In this document: piece after piece, positions 32,037 to 40,675 of the stretch
Layout of the letters: each line of letters opens with the position of its first letter
Numbering within the stretch: the first letter of the stretch is position 1
From: Paenibacillus vini
Lineage (GTDB): Bacteria; Bacillota; Bacilli; Paenibacillales; Paenibacillaceae
NCBI RefSeq assembly: GCF_018403325.1
Contig: NZ_BOSL01000002.1
Coordinates: 186,001 to 250,000 of the forward strand
Direction of reading: 5' to 3'
Length of the DNA: 64,000 bases
The notes under the pieces: generated by a model
Seen by the model: only the letters and a program-made list of their open reading frames with translations
The model's database searches: none
Told to the model about the DNA's origin: nothing
Position numbers and translations under genes: made by a program

Positions 32037-32249
32037 TTACTCCTTTTTGTTTAGCTCTGCTTCAGCTTGAATTTCAGTTCGTTTTTTATCTGCTTTCGAC
32101 TTGAAATAATAGCCATAACCCAGTACAAAAAGTGAACAGGCTGAAAATAAAAAGATAGGGATCGATTCTTTTCCGAAGAGTAATGTCAGAATAAAACTAA
32201 TAATAACAAGCCCAATCCCACTATAAAATATTTTGTCTTCCTTACTCAT
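32037..32249 (-). CDS. Small two-span membrane protein
   Basis: A 70-residue protein with two hydrophobic segments (FYSGIGLVIISFILTLLFG and IPIFLFSACSLFVLGYGYYF) and a charged C-terminus (KADKKRTEIQAEAELNKKE). It starts behind GGAGATTCTC. Unknown function. Confidence 0.6.
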   Translation of the reverse strand: MSKEDKIFYSGIGLVIISFILTLLFGKESIPIFLFSACSLFVLGYGYYFKSKADKKRTEIQAEAELNKKE

Positions 32250-32395
32250 TGAGAATCTCCTTAATTAATAATTACTCGTCTAAAACCGTAATCACTCCGA
32301 ACGACAAACTTGAGTTGAACCAGTAACTAATGATTTAAACACAAAAGAAGATAACGAATCATTAAAGCTTAATTAATGCGGTTTATTTGGTAATG

Positions 32396-32430
32396 AAAAA
32401 CCCCTGAAGCCCATATGCCTCAAGGGTTTT
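32396..32430 (-). terminator. Terminator of the ferritin-like gene
   Basis: On the minus strand AAAACCCTTGAGGC pairs with GCTTCAGGGGTTTT (one mismatch), followed by TTTC. Confidence 0.65.
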
Positions 32431-32438
32431 CCTGCAAA

Positions 32439-32867
32439 CTACTGATGATTCATAAAGTACAAAAACCATACCGCATGATTTTGTTCGTCGGCTGCGGCTT
32501 GTTGAAACGTATCCATGATAAGAGAATCATTGGATTCCCTTGCGATTCTATGATAAAAATCTACCGTTTCTTGCTCATCCTTAAATGAGGCAAGCACTCC
32601 GCTTCTAAAGTCAGCAGCACAAGGTTCAGTTAGTTGAGGGGAGAATTTATTCCCCGTAAGAGATATATAGATAGGGGAGATCAAGTGATAGTGTATTATT
32701 TCATCATTCCTTATTTCAAGGATTCGATTTTTTATCTCTTGATTTGGAGCCTGATTTGCTAACTGCTCATAGCAGTGAATAGCATGATACTCACCGTTTA
32801 GAGCCTTGGTTAAATCGGTAACAATTTTTGTGTTAGTAGAGGGCTGCCAGGTGTAGTAGTAATTCAC
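32439..32867 (-). CDS. Ferritin-like/rubrerythrin-type protein
   Basis: A 142-residue four-helix protein. Carboxylate and histidine motifs at regular helix positions, ALNGEYHAIHCYEQLANQ, EIRNDEIIHYHLI, DEQETVDFYHRIA and AAADEQNHAVWFLYF, match the ferritin-like di-iron fold (E-x6-Y..., E-x-x-H pairs). It may store iron or reduce peroxide. It lacks a rubredoxin domain. GTG start behind AAAAGGAGTG. The neighbourhood is an accessory zone, so it may be a later addition. Confidence 0.75.
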   Translation of the reverse strand: MNYYYTWQPSTNTKIVTDLTKALNGEYHAIHCYEQLANQAPNQEIKNRILEIRNDEIIHYHLISPIYISLTGNKFSPQLTEPCAADFRSGVLASFKDEQETVDFYHRIARESNDSLIMDTFQQAAADEQNHAVWFLYFMNHQ

Positions 32868-33169
32868 CTTGCGATCACTCCTTTTGCATCAATGTATGCT
32901 CCAGCCCAAATTACCGAACCTTGTCTGTTCCATTTCAGTCAAAACACCTCTGCAACCGAATAATGGAGATAACTAGTAAGACGGGACCAAGACGTTACTG
33001 GAGTTTGGTGGGCAAGAGAGATTCTTTAAAGATATGAATTCGGGGGTATTCTTCGGACTTGACCCTGAAAATAAGTTCGAAGTTTTAAATACATTCATTG
33101 ATCAAGCCGAGCAAAAATATTCTAAATAACAAACAAGCTCTGGGCGACAAGAGCTGTTTGAGAATCAAC
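32868..33169. other. Intergenic stretch with a gene remnant
   Basis: A short open end of a frame near 33010-33129 (GQERFFKDMNSGVFFGLDPE ... DQAEQKYSK, stop) has no start and is probably the 3' remnant of a lost gene. A hairpin at 33130-33160 follows. Confidence 0.35.
33130..33160. terminator. Terminator-like hairpin
   Basis: CAAACAAGCTC and GAGCTGTTTG pair with one bulge. On the minus strand it lies just after the PH-domain gene. Confidence 0.55.
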
Positions 33170-33520
33170 TTATTGGCAGATGTGTTTAGACAGGTTTAAA
33201 TAAAACTCTTTAATATTTGCTGCTTTATCAAACTCTAATTCATGTTTACCAGCTTTAGTGATCACGTTTATTTTATTCGTCAAAGAGAAAGTGCCGGTAA
33301 TTTCAAAGCCTATCTCTTCGATCTTGCTGTAAGGGATTGTAGTGACCTGGATTTGCTTGCTAAGCGGGAGTTTTCCGACGTAGATCATTCTTTTGTTGGT
33401 AAGTGCTACGAAATCAGATGAAAGTCCATATGTATGATTAACTTGCTCGCCTTCAAATAGAAACTCTTGCACCTGCTGTAAATGCTTTTCCCGATTTTCC
33501 CCGCTTTTAAAAAATGCCAT
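33170..33520 (-). CDS. PH-domain (bPH-like) protein
   Basis: A 116-residue soluble protein with the bacterial pleckstrin-homology pattern: LFEGEQVNHTYGLSSDFVALTNKRMIYVGK, then TTIPYSKIEEIGFEITGTF and ITKAGKHELEFDKAANIKEFYLNL. Such YokE/YvbH-like domains occur in many Firmicutes; role unknown. Start behind GGAGGGTATACG. Confidence 0.75.
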   Translation of the reverse strand: MAFFKSGENREKHLQQVQEFLFEGEQVNHTYGLSSDFVALTNKRMIYVGKLPLSKQIQVTTIPYSKIEEIGFEITGTFSLTNKINVITKAGKHELEFDKAANIKEFYLNLSKHICQ

Positions 33521-33705
33521 CGTATACCCTCCGTCTTGAAATATTCCTGTTCAGATATTTTTTTACCATACCTAAGTTGTTCGCCAACTTCAGATGAATG
33601 TCCTTCCTATCAAGCTACAGGGGATAAGTTCAAACGAAGGATATAAAAGTTATATATAACAATTGGAAGTTTATATCATTATTAATACACGAAAGGGGCG
33701 GGAAG

Positions 33706-34830
33706 ATGAAACTAAGACCGTTTATTGCCGAACGAAGAAAAAACACTATTTTTATATTCATGATCTTGGCCTTGGTTCTGGCTTTGGTAACTTTCATATA
33801 TATCCGGCAAAATGATCGGCGGGAGCTTTCGTCGACCATCACATTCGTAGAGAAATACATGACGAATCCGAACGGGACGTTAGCCTCGTATCTTCAGGAC
33901 TTCGAATCCGACAACCCGGATGTTGTGGCCGGACACGAAGCTTTGTCGGAGTCATTGGGACTGTGGATGCAAGCGGCGGTCCTTAATAAGGATAAGAAGC
34001 GCTTTGACGGAAGCTTCAAGCTGTTGCAGGAGCTATTTATTTCGCCTCAAAATTACGTGTACTGGAAGCTCCAACCCGACGGAAAGGCCGAGGTGAACAC
34101 CAGTGCACTTGGTGATGATTTCAGAATCATAGGTGCTCTCCTGGACGCCTATGACCTCTGGCAGGAGAAGGAGGTTCTGGATACGGCCGAAAAATTAACG
34201 AAAACGCTGCGGTCCTCGTTGAGGGTAGAGGGTTATTTTGTCGATTATCATGACTTCAAGCATGAGACTTCAGCAGGTGAGCTGAGCTTGGTTTACGTGG
34301 ATACGGCAGCGTTGCAGGCGATGCAGCGGCACGGGCTGATAGACCGCGGTATGCTGGACAAGCATACGGATTTGCTGCTCAACATGCCTAATGACGGGAC
34401 GTTCTTTCCTAAAGCGTTTCAAGTCACTTCACGCATGTACCGCTACGACCAGGAGATCAATTTAATCGATCAATTAATCGTGGGAATTCACCTGGCGGAG
34501 CTGGGGAAATCCGTGGAGCCGCTTACTGCATTTCTTAAGCAGGAGCTGACCGCGCGAGACATGCTGCCCGGGCGTTATGACCGGGAGATCAGGGAACCGT
34601 CGGTGAATTACGAATCTCCGGCTGTATACGGATTGGCTATATTGCTGGCCTGCGAAATTAAAGATCGCGCTTGGGCGGAGCAGCTTTACCCTCACATGAT
34701 CGCCATGCGGGATAATGACCCCCGATTTGAAGGCGGCTATGTGTTTGATCGAAATTCGCATTTATTCGATAATCTGGTACCTCTTTTGGCTGAAAACGTC
34801 TATATGAAAAATGCATCAGAACATGAATAA
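33706..34830 (+). CDS. YdaJ-like GH8-type glycosidase, membrane anchored
   Basis: A 374-residue protein with one N-terminal membrane anchor (NTIFIFMILALVLALVTFIYI) and an extracellular alpha/alpha-barrel domain similar to glycosyl hydrolase family 8 (ALSESLGLWMQAAVLNKDKKRF, TSALGDDFRIIGALLDAYDLW, NYESPAVYGLAILL). It resembles YdaJ, first gene of the Bacillus subtilis ydaJKLMN exopolysaccharide locus, and is followed here by YdaK-like and YdaM-like genes. It probably trims the polymer during export. The catalytic acid is not certain from sequence alone. Confidence 0.75.
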   Translation: MKLRPFIAERRKNTIFIFMILALVLALVTFIYIRQNDRRELSSTITFVEKYMTNPNGTLASYLQDFESDNPDVVAGHEALSESLGLWMQAAVLNKDKKRFDGSFKLLQELFISPQNYVYWKLQPDGKAEVNTSALGDDFRIIGALLDAYDLWQEKEVLDTAEKLTKTLRSSLRVEGYFVDYHDFKHETSAGELSLVYVDTAALQAMQRHGLIDRGMLDKHTDLLLNMPNDGTFFPKAFQVTSRMYRYDQEINLIDQLIVGIHLAELGKSVEPLTAFLKQELTARDMLPGRYDREIREPSVNYESPAVYGLAILLACEIKDRAWAEQLYPHMIAMRDNDPRFEGGYVFDRNSHLFDNLVPLLAENVYMKNASEHE

Positions 34831-34905
34831 AAGTTTAATTTAATAGAAAACAGTCTTCCAGCGAAGGTAATATGTGGGTTCACCCGACTGGTAAGGAGGT
34901 ATATC

Positions 34906-35781
34906 TTGGAACATCAAAAGAAGCTTCGGAGAATAGATATCGGTTTCCTCAGCCTGATGGCCCTTTTACTGCTTGAACAATTGGCGGTATATGCAAATCT
35001 GTACATGGATCAGAGTTTTTCTGGCTGGGAAATGGCCGCAAGCATTGGGGCGATCGCGGCGATCGCCATGGGCTTGCTATTGCCGGTCGGCTACTCGGTC
35101 GTACTGGTTTTTATTTTTGCCGTCACGTATCTGGTGTGGCTGACAACCCATGGACGCAGCGACCTGCTTGAAGTGTCCTGGCTGCTACTTATTCCCGCGA
35201 ATGTACTTGTAGCCTCGTTTTTAAACAATGGACTGATCCGGACGAAAAATATGATGGTTCGATTGAAAGATTTGAATGATAAGAACCCGACCATTGATCT
35301 GGACACGGGGCTCGGGAACAAAGAAGCCTTTGCGGACCTGTTGTCCAAGCAAACCAATTTAGCTAGACGATATCCGGAGAAATATGATTTCTCCCTAGCT
35401 ATATTTAAAATTGAGTTTTTGCCGCTCGTTTTGGAATCGCTAGGTCCGGAGCGTTATTCGAGATTTCTGCTTGAGATCTCCAACACAATCCAGCAGCAAA
35501 TCCGGATGGAGGATTCCAAGTTTTCGATCGATATGGGACGCTTCATCATCCTCTGTCCGCTGACGGACCGCAGCTTCTTTTCGGTGGTGGCGGAGCGAGT
35601 GAAAAACGCGATGATGAGCCTTGATTTTCAAGATAAAAAGGGACAGCCCCTGAAACTCGTGGTACGTTCGGCAACGCTAGGATTCCAATTGGATCGGGCC
35701 GATTTCTTTTTGCAAACCGATGATGTCATTAACGCATTGGAAAGAGGCACGGAGACGGACCTGATTGCGGAGTATATATAG
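34906..35781 (+). CDS. YdaK-like degenerate GGDEF membrane protein (c-di-GMP receptor)
   Basis: A 291-residue protein with four membrane segments in residues 10-110 and a cytoplasmic GGDEF-fold domain (residues 127-285: DLDTGLGNKEAFADLL ... ). The catalytic GG(D/E)EF is replaced by DMGRF (209-213), so cyclase activity is not expected. The inhibitory-site RxxD is kept as RMED (200-203), exactly five residues before, which suggests c-di-GMP binding. TTG start behind AAGGAGG. In B. subtilis, YdaK is such a receptor and switches on polysaccharide synthesis. Confidence 0.82.
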   Translation: MEHQKKLRRIDIGFLSLMALLLLEQLAVYANLYMDQSFSGWEMAASIGAIAAIAMGLLLPVGYSVVLVFIFAVTYLVWLTTHGRSDLLEVSWLLLIPANVLVASFLNNGLIRTKNMMVRLKDLNDKNPTIDLDTGLGNKEAFADLLSKQTNLARRYPEKYDFSLAIFKIEFLPLVLESLGPERYSRFLLEISNTIQQQIRMEDSKFSIDMGRFIILCPLTDRSFFSVVAERVKNAMMSLDFQDKKGQPLKLVVRSATLGFQLDRADFFLQTDDVINALERGTETDLIAEYI

Positions 35782-35813
35782 ACTACCAGTAGCGGTCGAA
35801 AGGAAGTGGCAGC

Positions 35814-35957
35814 ATGATTGACTATCAATGGTTCATCATTCTTTGCATCATCGTCTCCTCGATATTTACCCTTGCGGTCATTATATTAACGATCTTCACA
35901 CTCGTATTTCGTGTCAGAGTCATTGAAAAATACGATCGGGGGAAGCCGAATGTCTGA
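35814..35957 (+). CDS. Small membrane protein between the YdaK- and YdaM-like genes
   Basis: A 47-residue frame encodes one long hydrophobic span (FIILCIIVSSIFTLAVIILTIFTLVF) and a basic C-terminus. It is preceded by GAAAGGAAG and overlaps the glycosyltransferase start by 8 bases, so it is translationally coupled. It may be a small subunit of the synthase complex. Confidence 0.6.
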   Translation: MIDYQWFIILCIIVSSIFTLAVIILTIFTLVFRVRVIEKYDRGKPNV

Positions 35958-37245
35958 TTTCTTCTTGATTTTCTCCGTGATCAGTATTTGGATTGCGGTC
36001 CTGGAAGCTATCGTAATTATGGCGGGTGCGATTAAATTTATTTTCAGGCAGAATCGATCTCCGCTGACGATCCCGGAAAATATGGACAATTACCCGACGG
36101 TCAGCGTACTTGTACCGGCCCACAACGAGGAAATCGTAATAGCATCTACGGTAGAGCACATCCTGCAGCTTAATTATCCGGCCGATAAAATACAAATCAT
36201 CGTGATTGCCGACAACTGTACGGATCGGACGGCCCACAATTTGAAGGTATTGAAGAACAAGGAAGCTTATCGCGACCGGGATTTTATGATTCTTGAACGA
36301 ACGGGGAAGGGCGGCAAGTCCGGAGCGTTGAACGATGCTCGACAACTGGCCACCGGGGAGTGGCTTTGCATCTATGATGCGGATGCCGCACCGGAACGTA
36401 ACGCATTAGCCTTCCTTGTGCAGAAAGCGATGGAGGAACCCGAGCTGTATGGCGCCGTCTTTGGCAGGAACAAGGCGAGAAACCGAAGCCAGAATTTCCT
36501 GACCCAATGCATTAACCTGGAGCTTGTAACTGTGCAACGGGTTCATCATACGGGTTTATGGGAATTGTTCAAAATCGGTACTATTCCTGGAACTAATTTT
36601 ATCGTCAAGTCGGCGTTGATCCAGGAAATTGGAGGCTGGGACGAGGAGGCGATAACGGAGGATACCGCGATTTCTTTCGAGATTTTGACGCGGGGCCAGC
36701 TTATCGCTTTAGCGCCACAGGCGGAGGCTTATCAGCAAGAGCCGGAGCGACTCGGTGTATACATGCGGCAGCGGGAACGGTGGTCCAAAGGGAATTATCA
36801 TGTCATTATCGACAACATCCATCATCTGTTTAACAGGTCAAGCTGGCGGATCAAGCTACATGTCCTGTATTATGCGGCCAGTTATTTCTGGTTCATGATC
36901 GCTATTATAATCTCGGACATTATTTTTATTACGAATATCGTTTATCAGATCATAGCTCTGTTTGTTCCGTCGATCGTATCTCCTTTTATTTTCGGAGGCG
37001 ATATTTTTGTATTCTTAATGATCGCATGGGCATTGATGTATTACATTTATGTCCTGCAGATTAACCTGGCCTTGGCCGCGGATATCGGTCAGAGCAACAT
37101 TCGAAATTTCATTGTTTCCGTGGTATCGTACTTCACCTATTCCCAACTGTTCCTCGTTATTTCCGTACGGGCATTTTATTCCTTGATTATGGATAAATTA
37201 TTTAGGAGAAAAACAAAATGGTATAAAACGGAGCGCTTTGACTGA
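35950..37245 (+). CDS. YdaM-like processive glycosyltransferase family 2
   Basis: A 431-residue membrane glycosyltransferase. After one N-terminal span come the GT2 motifs: VSVLVPAHNE (51-60), DADA (143-146, nucleotide-sugar/metal site), TED (236-238, general base) and QRERW (274-278). The last marks processive cellulose/hyaluronan-type synthases. Several C-terminal spans form the export channel. I chose the ATG at 35950 after GGGGGAAG. It would polymerise the exopolysaccharide under control of the c-di-GMP receptor upstream. Confidence 0.88.
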   Translation: MSDFFLIFSVISIWIAVLEAIVIMAGAIKFIFRQNRSPLTIPENMDNYPTVSVLVPAHNEEIVIASTVEHILQLNYPADKIQIIVIADNCTDRTAHNLKVLKNKEAYRDRDFMILERTGKGGKSGALNDARQLATGEWLCIYDADAAPERNALAFLVQKAMEEPELYGAVFGRNKARNRSQNFLTQCINLELVTVQRVHHTGLWELFKIGTIPGTNFIVKSALIQEIGGWDEEAITEDTAISFEILTRGQLIALAPQAEAYQQEPERLGVYMRQRERWSKGNYHVIIDNIHHLFNRSSWRIKLHVLYYAASYFWFMIAIIISDIIFITNIVYQIIALFVPSIVSPFIFGGDIFVFLMIAWALMYYIYVLQINLALAADIGQSNIRNFIVSVVSYFTYSQLFLVISVRAFYSLIMDKLFRRKTKWYKTERFD

Positions 37246-37330
37246 AGAGAGCATTCGTTTAGCGTAAAGCTTTCCGGGCAACACTGGAATCATAATATAT
37301 GAGAACAGTTGCGAAGGAGGGAATTCCGCC

Positions 37331-37582
37331 TTGATTAGCGATTATAGCAAGGATGCACCGTCCAAAGGTCACGACAGAACCAGAAACCGGTTGCTCTGCC
37401 TGATCGTCGGTTTCAGCGCGCTATCTTTAATCGTGGGATGCGGCCTAAAGGCCGATGAGGCCACGCTGCGCAGACAGGCGTCTTCGCCCTGGTGGTTCGT
37501 CGGCCCTTCGATATCGGAGGGAGTCTATTCACCGGCTGTGAGGGACGAAGTCTATTCCAAAGAAACGCTGAGTCATCCCTAA
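37331..37582 (+). CDS. Small lipoprotein after the exopolysaccharide genes
   Basis: 83 residues from a TTG start with GGAGGG upstream. Residues 22-38 are hydrophobic and end in a lipobox LIVGC. After the lipid-modified cysteine there are only about 45 residues. The frame ends abruptly without the beta-rich domain a polymer-export protein would have, so this may be a truncated gene. Membership of the upstream operon is likely from spacing. Confidence 0.5.
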   Translation: MISDYSKDAPSKGHDRTRNRLLCLIVGFSALSLIVGCGLKADEATLRRQASSPWWFVGPSISEGVYSPAVRDEVYSKETLSHP

Positions 37583-37632
37583 TAAACGGGACGGAATTGG
37601 ACTCGGGTTCGGGCTCGGCCCCGAATTTTCGT

Positions 37633-37743
37633 TCAATCTTCGTCCCATTTTCGGGAGTAGCCCTTCTTGGTGACATAAAACATGGAGACAATCAGCAGGA
37701 CAGCGATTAGCACGGCAGCCGCGATGGTAACGCCCATGACCAT
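37633..37743 (-). CDS. YtzI-like small membrane protein (36 residues)
   Basis: A short frame (MVMGVTIAAAVLIAVLLIVS, then MFYVTKKGYSRKWDED) with a single membrane span and a charged tail, behind GAAAGGAGC. It resembles YtzI-type peptides of Bacillales; function unknown. Confidence 0.55.
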   Translation of the reverse strand: MVMGVTIAAAVLIAVLLIVSMFYVTKKGYSRKWDED

Positions 37744-37857
37744 TGGTAAGCTCCTTTCATCATCGGATACTGTCCCAACTATACATGAAAACCGTTTTTT
37801 TGTATAATGTTGCAGTTCAATTGTTTTTCATAGAAAAGGTACATGGGAGGCTGAGAA

Positions 37858-38307
37858 ATGGCTGCTGTCATTATACATGTAGAAACGGAACAGCAACTGG
37901 AACAATGCTTGAATATCCGCAAAGAGGTATTCGTGGAGGAGCAGAAGGTTCCTATCGATTTGGAAATTGACGAATTTGACCGGATCGGCCCGGATGCACA
38001 TCATGTGCTGGTGGACGTGGATGGTACATATGCGGCAACGGGAAGATTGACTTACTATAAAGACAATTCGGCTAAAATGCAGCGGATCGCAGTACGTCAA
38101 AGCTTCCGTTCCAAAGGAATCGGTAAAATTCTGCTGATCGCTATGGAAGAGCTCGCTAGGGAACTGGGCCTGAGTCAATCGGTACTTGACGCACAATGCC
38201 AAGCAGAGGAGTTCTATCGCAAACTGGGATATGAGACGATCTCCACGGAACCGTTTGATGACGCAGGAATCCCGCATGTGCGAATGGTAAAGCCGCTAAA
38301 GGCATAG
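37858..38307 (+). CDS. GNAT family N-acetyltransferase (YjcF-like)
   Basis: A 149-residue acetyltransferase with the N-terminal signature IRKEVFVEEQKVP, the acetyl-CoA loop QRIAVRQSFRSKGIGKILL and AEEFYRKLGY near the C-terminus. The pattern and the ending GIPHVRMVK match the YjcF/ElaA subgroup. Substrate unknown. ATG behind TGGGAGG. Confidence 0.88.
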   Translation: MAAVIIHVETEQQLEQCLNIRKEVFVEEQKVPIDLEIDEFDRIGPDAHHVLVDVDGTYAATGRLTYYKDNSAKMQRIAVRQSFRSKGIGKILLIAMEELARELGLSQSVLDAQCQAEEFYRKLGYETISTEPFDDAGIPHVRMVKPLKA

Positions 38308-38387
38308 TTCATAGATTTTGCGAAAAAGGACATGCTATACACATCCCTTCCTCAGGGGGAATCCACGAAGAGGAGAAGTGATGCAGC

Positions 38388-38630
38388 ATGGCACTCGATG
38401 CGAGAGAACACTTTATTGCGGTTCAAAAAAACGGCGATGGGGATTTGACAGCCTTTAAAACGTCAAGCGGCCGCATTCTGAATTATGATCAGGCAAAGCA
38501 GGAAGTTCAGGCCGGTGCGATTGCCGGCGTAAATTTATTCAAAGGAAGAGACGGGGAGATGTACATCCGGGGGGATGCCGACGGCGACCCTACCAATAAC
38601 CTGGACGCGCTGCCCCGTTTTGATGCATAG
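38388..38630 (+). CDS. DUF3892 family protein
   Basis: An 80-residue soluble protein with the DUF3892 pattern: HFIAVQKNGDGDLTAFKTSSGRILNYDQA and a closing YIRGDADGDPTNNLDALPRF. These small proteins are common in Bacillales and of unknown role. Confidence 0.75.
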   Translation: MALDAREHFIAVQKNGDGDLTAFKTSSGRILNYDQAKQEVQAGAIAGVNLFKGRDGEMYIRGDADGDPTNNLDALPRFDA

Positions 38631-38663
38631 TTTGCCGTTTTGTTGCTGAACCAAACACAGTGA

Positions 38664-38701
38664 AACAGCCCCACGGATCACTTCCGGGGGGCTGTTTTTT
38701 T
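38664..38701. terminator. Terminator between convergent genes
   Basis: AAACAGCCCC and GGGGCTGTTT pair, followed by T residues. It overlaps the last bases of the MBL-fold gene. Confidence 0.8.
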
Positions 38702-39437
38702 ATAGGTCATAGATTTCATGCTGGCGAAGAAACTCCATTTCTGCGGTACGTCCGATATAGTCTTCCATTTCATCTCCATAGTGCATGAGCATAATTTTGC
38801 TGCGGATTTCCGGCGGCAGGGACAACAGTTCCTCCAGTGTCGTATGCACTTCGCCAGCACCGGTCAGCTGGACCTCGTGCAAGATTTTCCGGCAGTTTCT
38901 ATCCTTCACCAGGTGGGTCAGCAGTTCGGGTTGAAACACTTTGTCCGCACTATAGAAAATTTCATCGTTAATATAGAGCGAATAGCTTGCTTTGCCCGGA
39001 ATATGGGGCGTCCGGATGATTTCCACGCTCAAATTCGGCGACAGGCTGCAGGCATTTCCTTCCGTCAGCGGCCGGACCTCAAAGGCATCCTCCAGTGATG
39101 AAATCCCGTCCTGGCCAAGTCCGCCCTTCAATGTATTTTCCCAAAGCGGGGTGATCAGCTGTTCGGCGATGTAGAGCACTGGCTTGCGCCCGGCTCCGTA
39201 TTTCATTCTGAACACAAGCTCTTCCAGACCGCCCACATGGTCCCCATGAATATGGGTCACGAGGATAGCATCGATTTCCTCCAGCGCCGGTTTCCCGAGT
39301 TGATGCAAAGAGAGCGGTGCGGTAATGCCGCAGTCGATCAGCAGAGTGAAATCATCGGCATAGATAAACCCGTTATTATTGTAGTATTTCTTGGCAAAAG
39401 CACCGCCCGTACCAAGCATTTGGAGACGTAGTGTCAT
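38700..39437 (-). CDS. MBL-fold metallo-hydrolase (RNase Z-like)
   Basis: A 245-residue metallo-beta-lactamase-fold hydrolase with the metal motif [10 protein letters not shown], an N-terminal LGTGGAF segment as in RNase Z-like proteins, and later histidines (RTPHIPG, MHYGDEM). I chose the ATG at 39437 because AGGAGGG lies upstream; a longer frame to 39494 has none. Substrate unknown. Confidence 0.85.
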   Translation of the reverse strand: MTLRLQMLGTGGAFAKKYYNNNGFIYADDFTLLIDCGITAPLSLHQLGKPALEEIDAILVTHIHGDHVGGLEELVFRMKYGAGRKPVLYIAEQLITPLWENTLKGGLGQDGISSLEDAFEVRPLTEGNACSLSPNLSVEIIRTPHIPGKASYSLYINDEIFYSADKVFQPELLTHLVKDRNCRKILHEVQLTGAGEVHTTLEELLSLPPEIRSKIMLMHYGDEMEDYIGRTAEMEFLRQHEIYDL

Positions 39438-39618
39438 ATAATCCCTCCTGAGCTGTAATGCTGTTATTTTCCTTGTTCCACCTAATTTACACAATTTCGA
39501 ATCGCAGTGAAAGTCTGCGTTTGTAAAAAATGTTCAATCTTTTGGTAAATCACCGCAACTTGATTCTCTGCATGGAGTATAAATTTACATCAACACGAAT
39601 CAATTGGAGGGTTATAAA

Positions 39619-40173
39619 ATGAGATGGAGAAGAGTTGCCTTGCTAGTCGTTGCGTTCTCCTTGATGGGAGGTTCACTGCTGTTTGCTGATTCCGCATCCC
39701 AGAAAGTCAAAACGCTTCTTAACGGCCGTGAATTGGAAGACGGGGGGTATATGATCGACGGAAAAACCTATATCCCTGTGCGCGAGCTTGAAGGTTTGAT
39801 AGAATACGACGACTCCACCAAAACGGTAAAATACTATAAACCGAACGTCCACATGTTTTTGTTTACGGACGAGGCGGTATTTGGAGATATTAAGAAGACC
39901 GGGAAACTGAAGTTTAACGTATTTTCCCAAATCGATAATTTGCGGACGGACATTTCAGCGGTGCGGGTCTCTATTACGGCTCCGGACGGCGCTTCCAAAG
40001 TGATTCAAACGAGCGATATCAAAGAGCAGCGGGATAACTTCTGGTTCCGGACGGAAGATTACACCTATGATTTCAAATCGGCCGGAAAATATACCGTAGG
40101 CTTCTACATGAAACCTAGCGGAGGCTCGGACTTTACGCTCGTCTCGGAGAAAAGCATCAACGTGCTCAAGTAA
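39619..40173 (+). CDS. Secreted stalk-domain protein
   Basis: A 184-residue exported protein: signal peptide (WRRVALLVVAFSLMGGSLLFA), then a copper-amine-oxidase-N-like stalk repeat (KTLLNGRELEDGGYMIDGKTYIPVRELEGLIEYDDSTKTVKYYKP) and an Ig-like beta domain (KLKFNVFSQIDNL...YTVGFYMKPSG). The ATG at 39619 follows TTGGAGGG. It is likely a cell-surface or secreted binding protein. Confidence 0.8.
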   Translation: MRWRRVALLVVAFSLMGGSLLFADSASQKVKTLLNGRELEDGGYMIDGKTYIPVRELEGLIEYDDSTKTVKYYKPNVHMFLFTDEAVFGDIKKTGKLKFNVFSQIDNLRTDISAVRVSITAPDGASKVIQTSDIKEQRDNFWFRTEDYTYDFKSAGKYTVGFYMKPSGGSDFTLVSEKSINVLK

Positions 40174-40281
40174 GCCTCGTGAACCTCTATTCCAAAATTG
40201 ACCTGCCATCCTGAAAATGTTACGATACGAGGGAAACCGACAGGGTTCAACACATTAAATTAATCAAAGCGAGGTATTTCA

Positions 40282-40605
40282 ATGAGCGACCACAATCACG
40301 AACATGGTGAAGCTTGCGGCTGCGGACACGACCATGATCATGACCACGAGCATGAAGAGTTCGTATTGACGCTGACGGATGAGGAAGGCAATGACGTAGA
40401 AATGGTTCTTGTCGAGACATTCGATGTAGGCGAAAAAGTATATGCGCTTCTGCTGGAACGCAACAATCCGGAAGCGGACGGCATCATCCTTCGTATGGAA
40501 GAAGAGAACGAGGAAATGGTGCTTTACAATATCGAAGACGAAAACGAATGGCGTCAAGTGGAAGAAGCTTATAACGAGCTTGTTGCACAACAAGGCGAAG
40601 CTTAA
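40282..40605 (+). CDS. DUF1292 family protein with His-rich N-terminus
   Basis: A 107-residue DUF1292 (YrzB-like) protein. The domain (EFVLTLTDEEGNDVEMVLVE ... YALLLERNN ... NIEDENEW) is preceded by a 25-residue tail rich in histidine with two cysteines (CGCGHDHDHDHEHEE), which could bind zinc or nickel. B. subtilis relatives lack such a long tail as far as I recall. In Firmicutes the gene usually lies beside yrrK/alaS; here it does not. Confidence 0.85.
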   Translation: MSDHNHEHGEACGCGHDHDHDHEHEEFVLTLTDEEGNDVEMVLVETFDVGEKVYALLLERNNPEADGIILRMEEENEEMVLYNIEDENEWRQVEEAYNELVAQQGEA

Positions 40606-40621
40606 TAACCGTTCCATAATC

Positions 40622-40663
40622 AAAAAGGTGGTCCCAAGCATTCAGCTCGGGATCACCTTTTTT
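40622..40663. terminator. Terminator between convergent genes
   Basis: AAAAAGGTGGTCCC and GGGATCACCTTTTTT form a 14-bp stem (one G-T pair) between the DUF1292 and decarboxylase genes. Confidence 0.85.
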
Positions 40664-40675
40664 GCGTGTTCTCTG

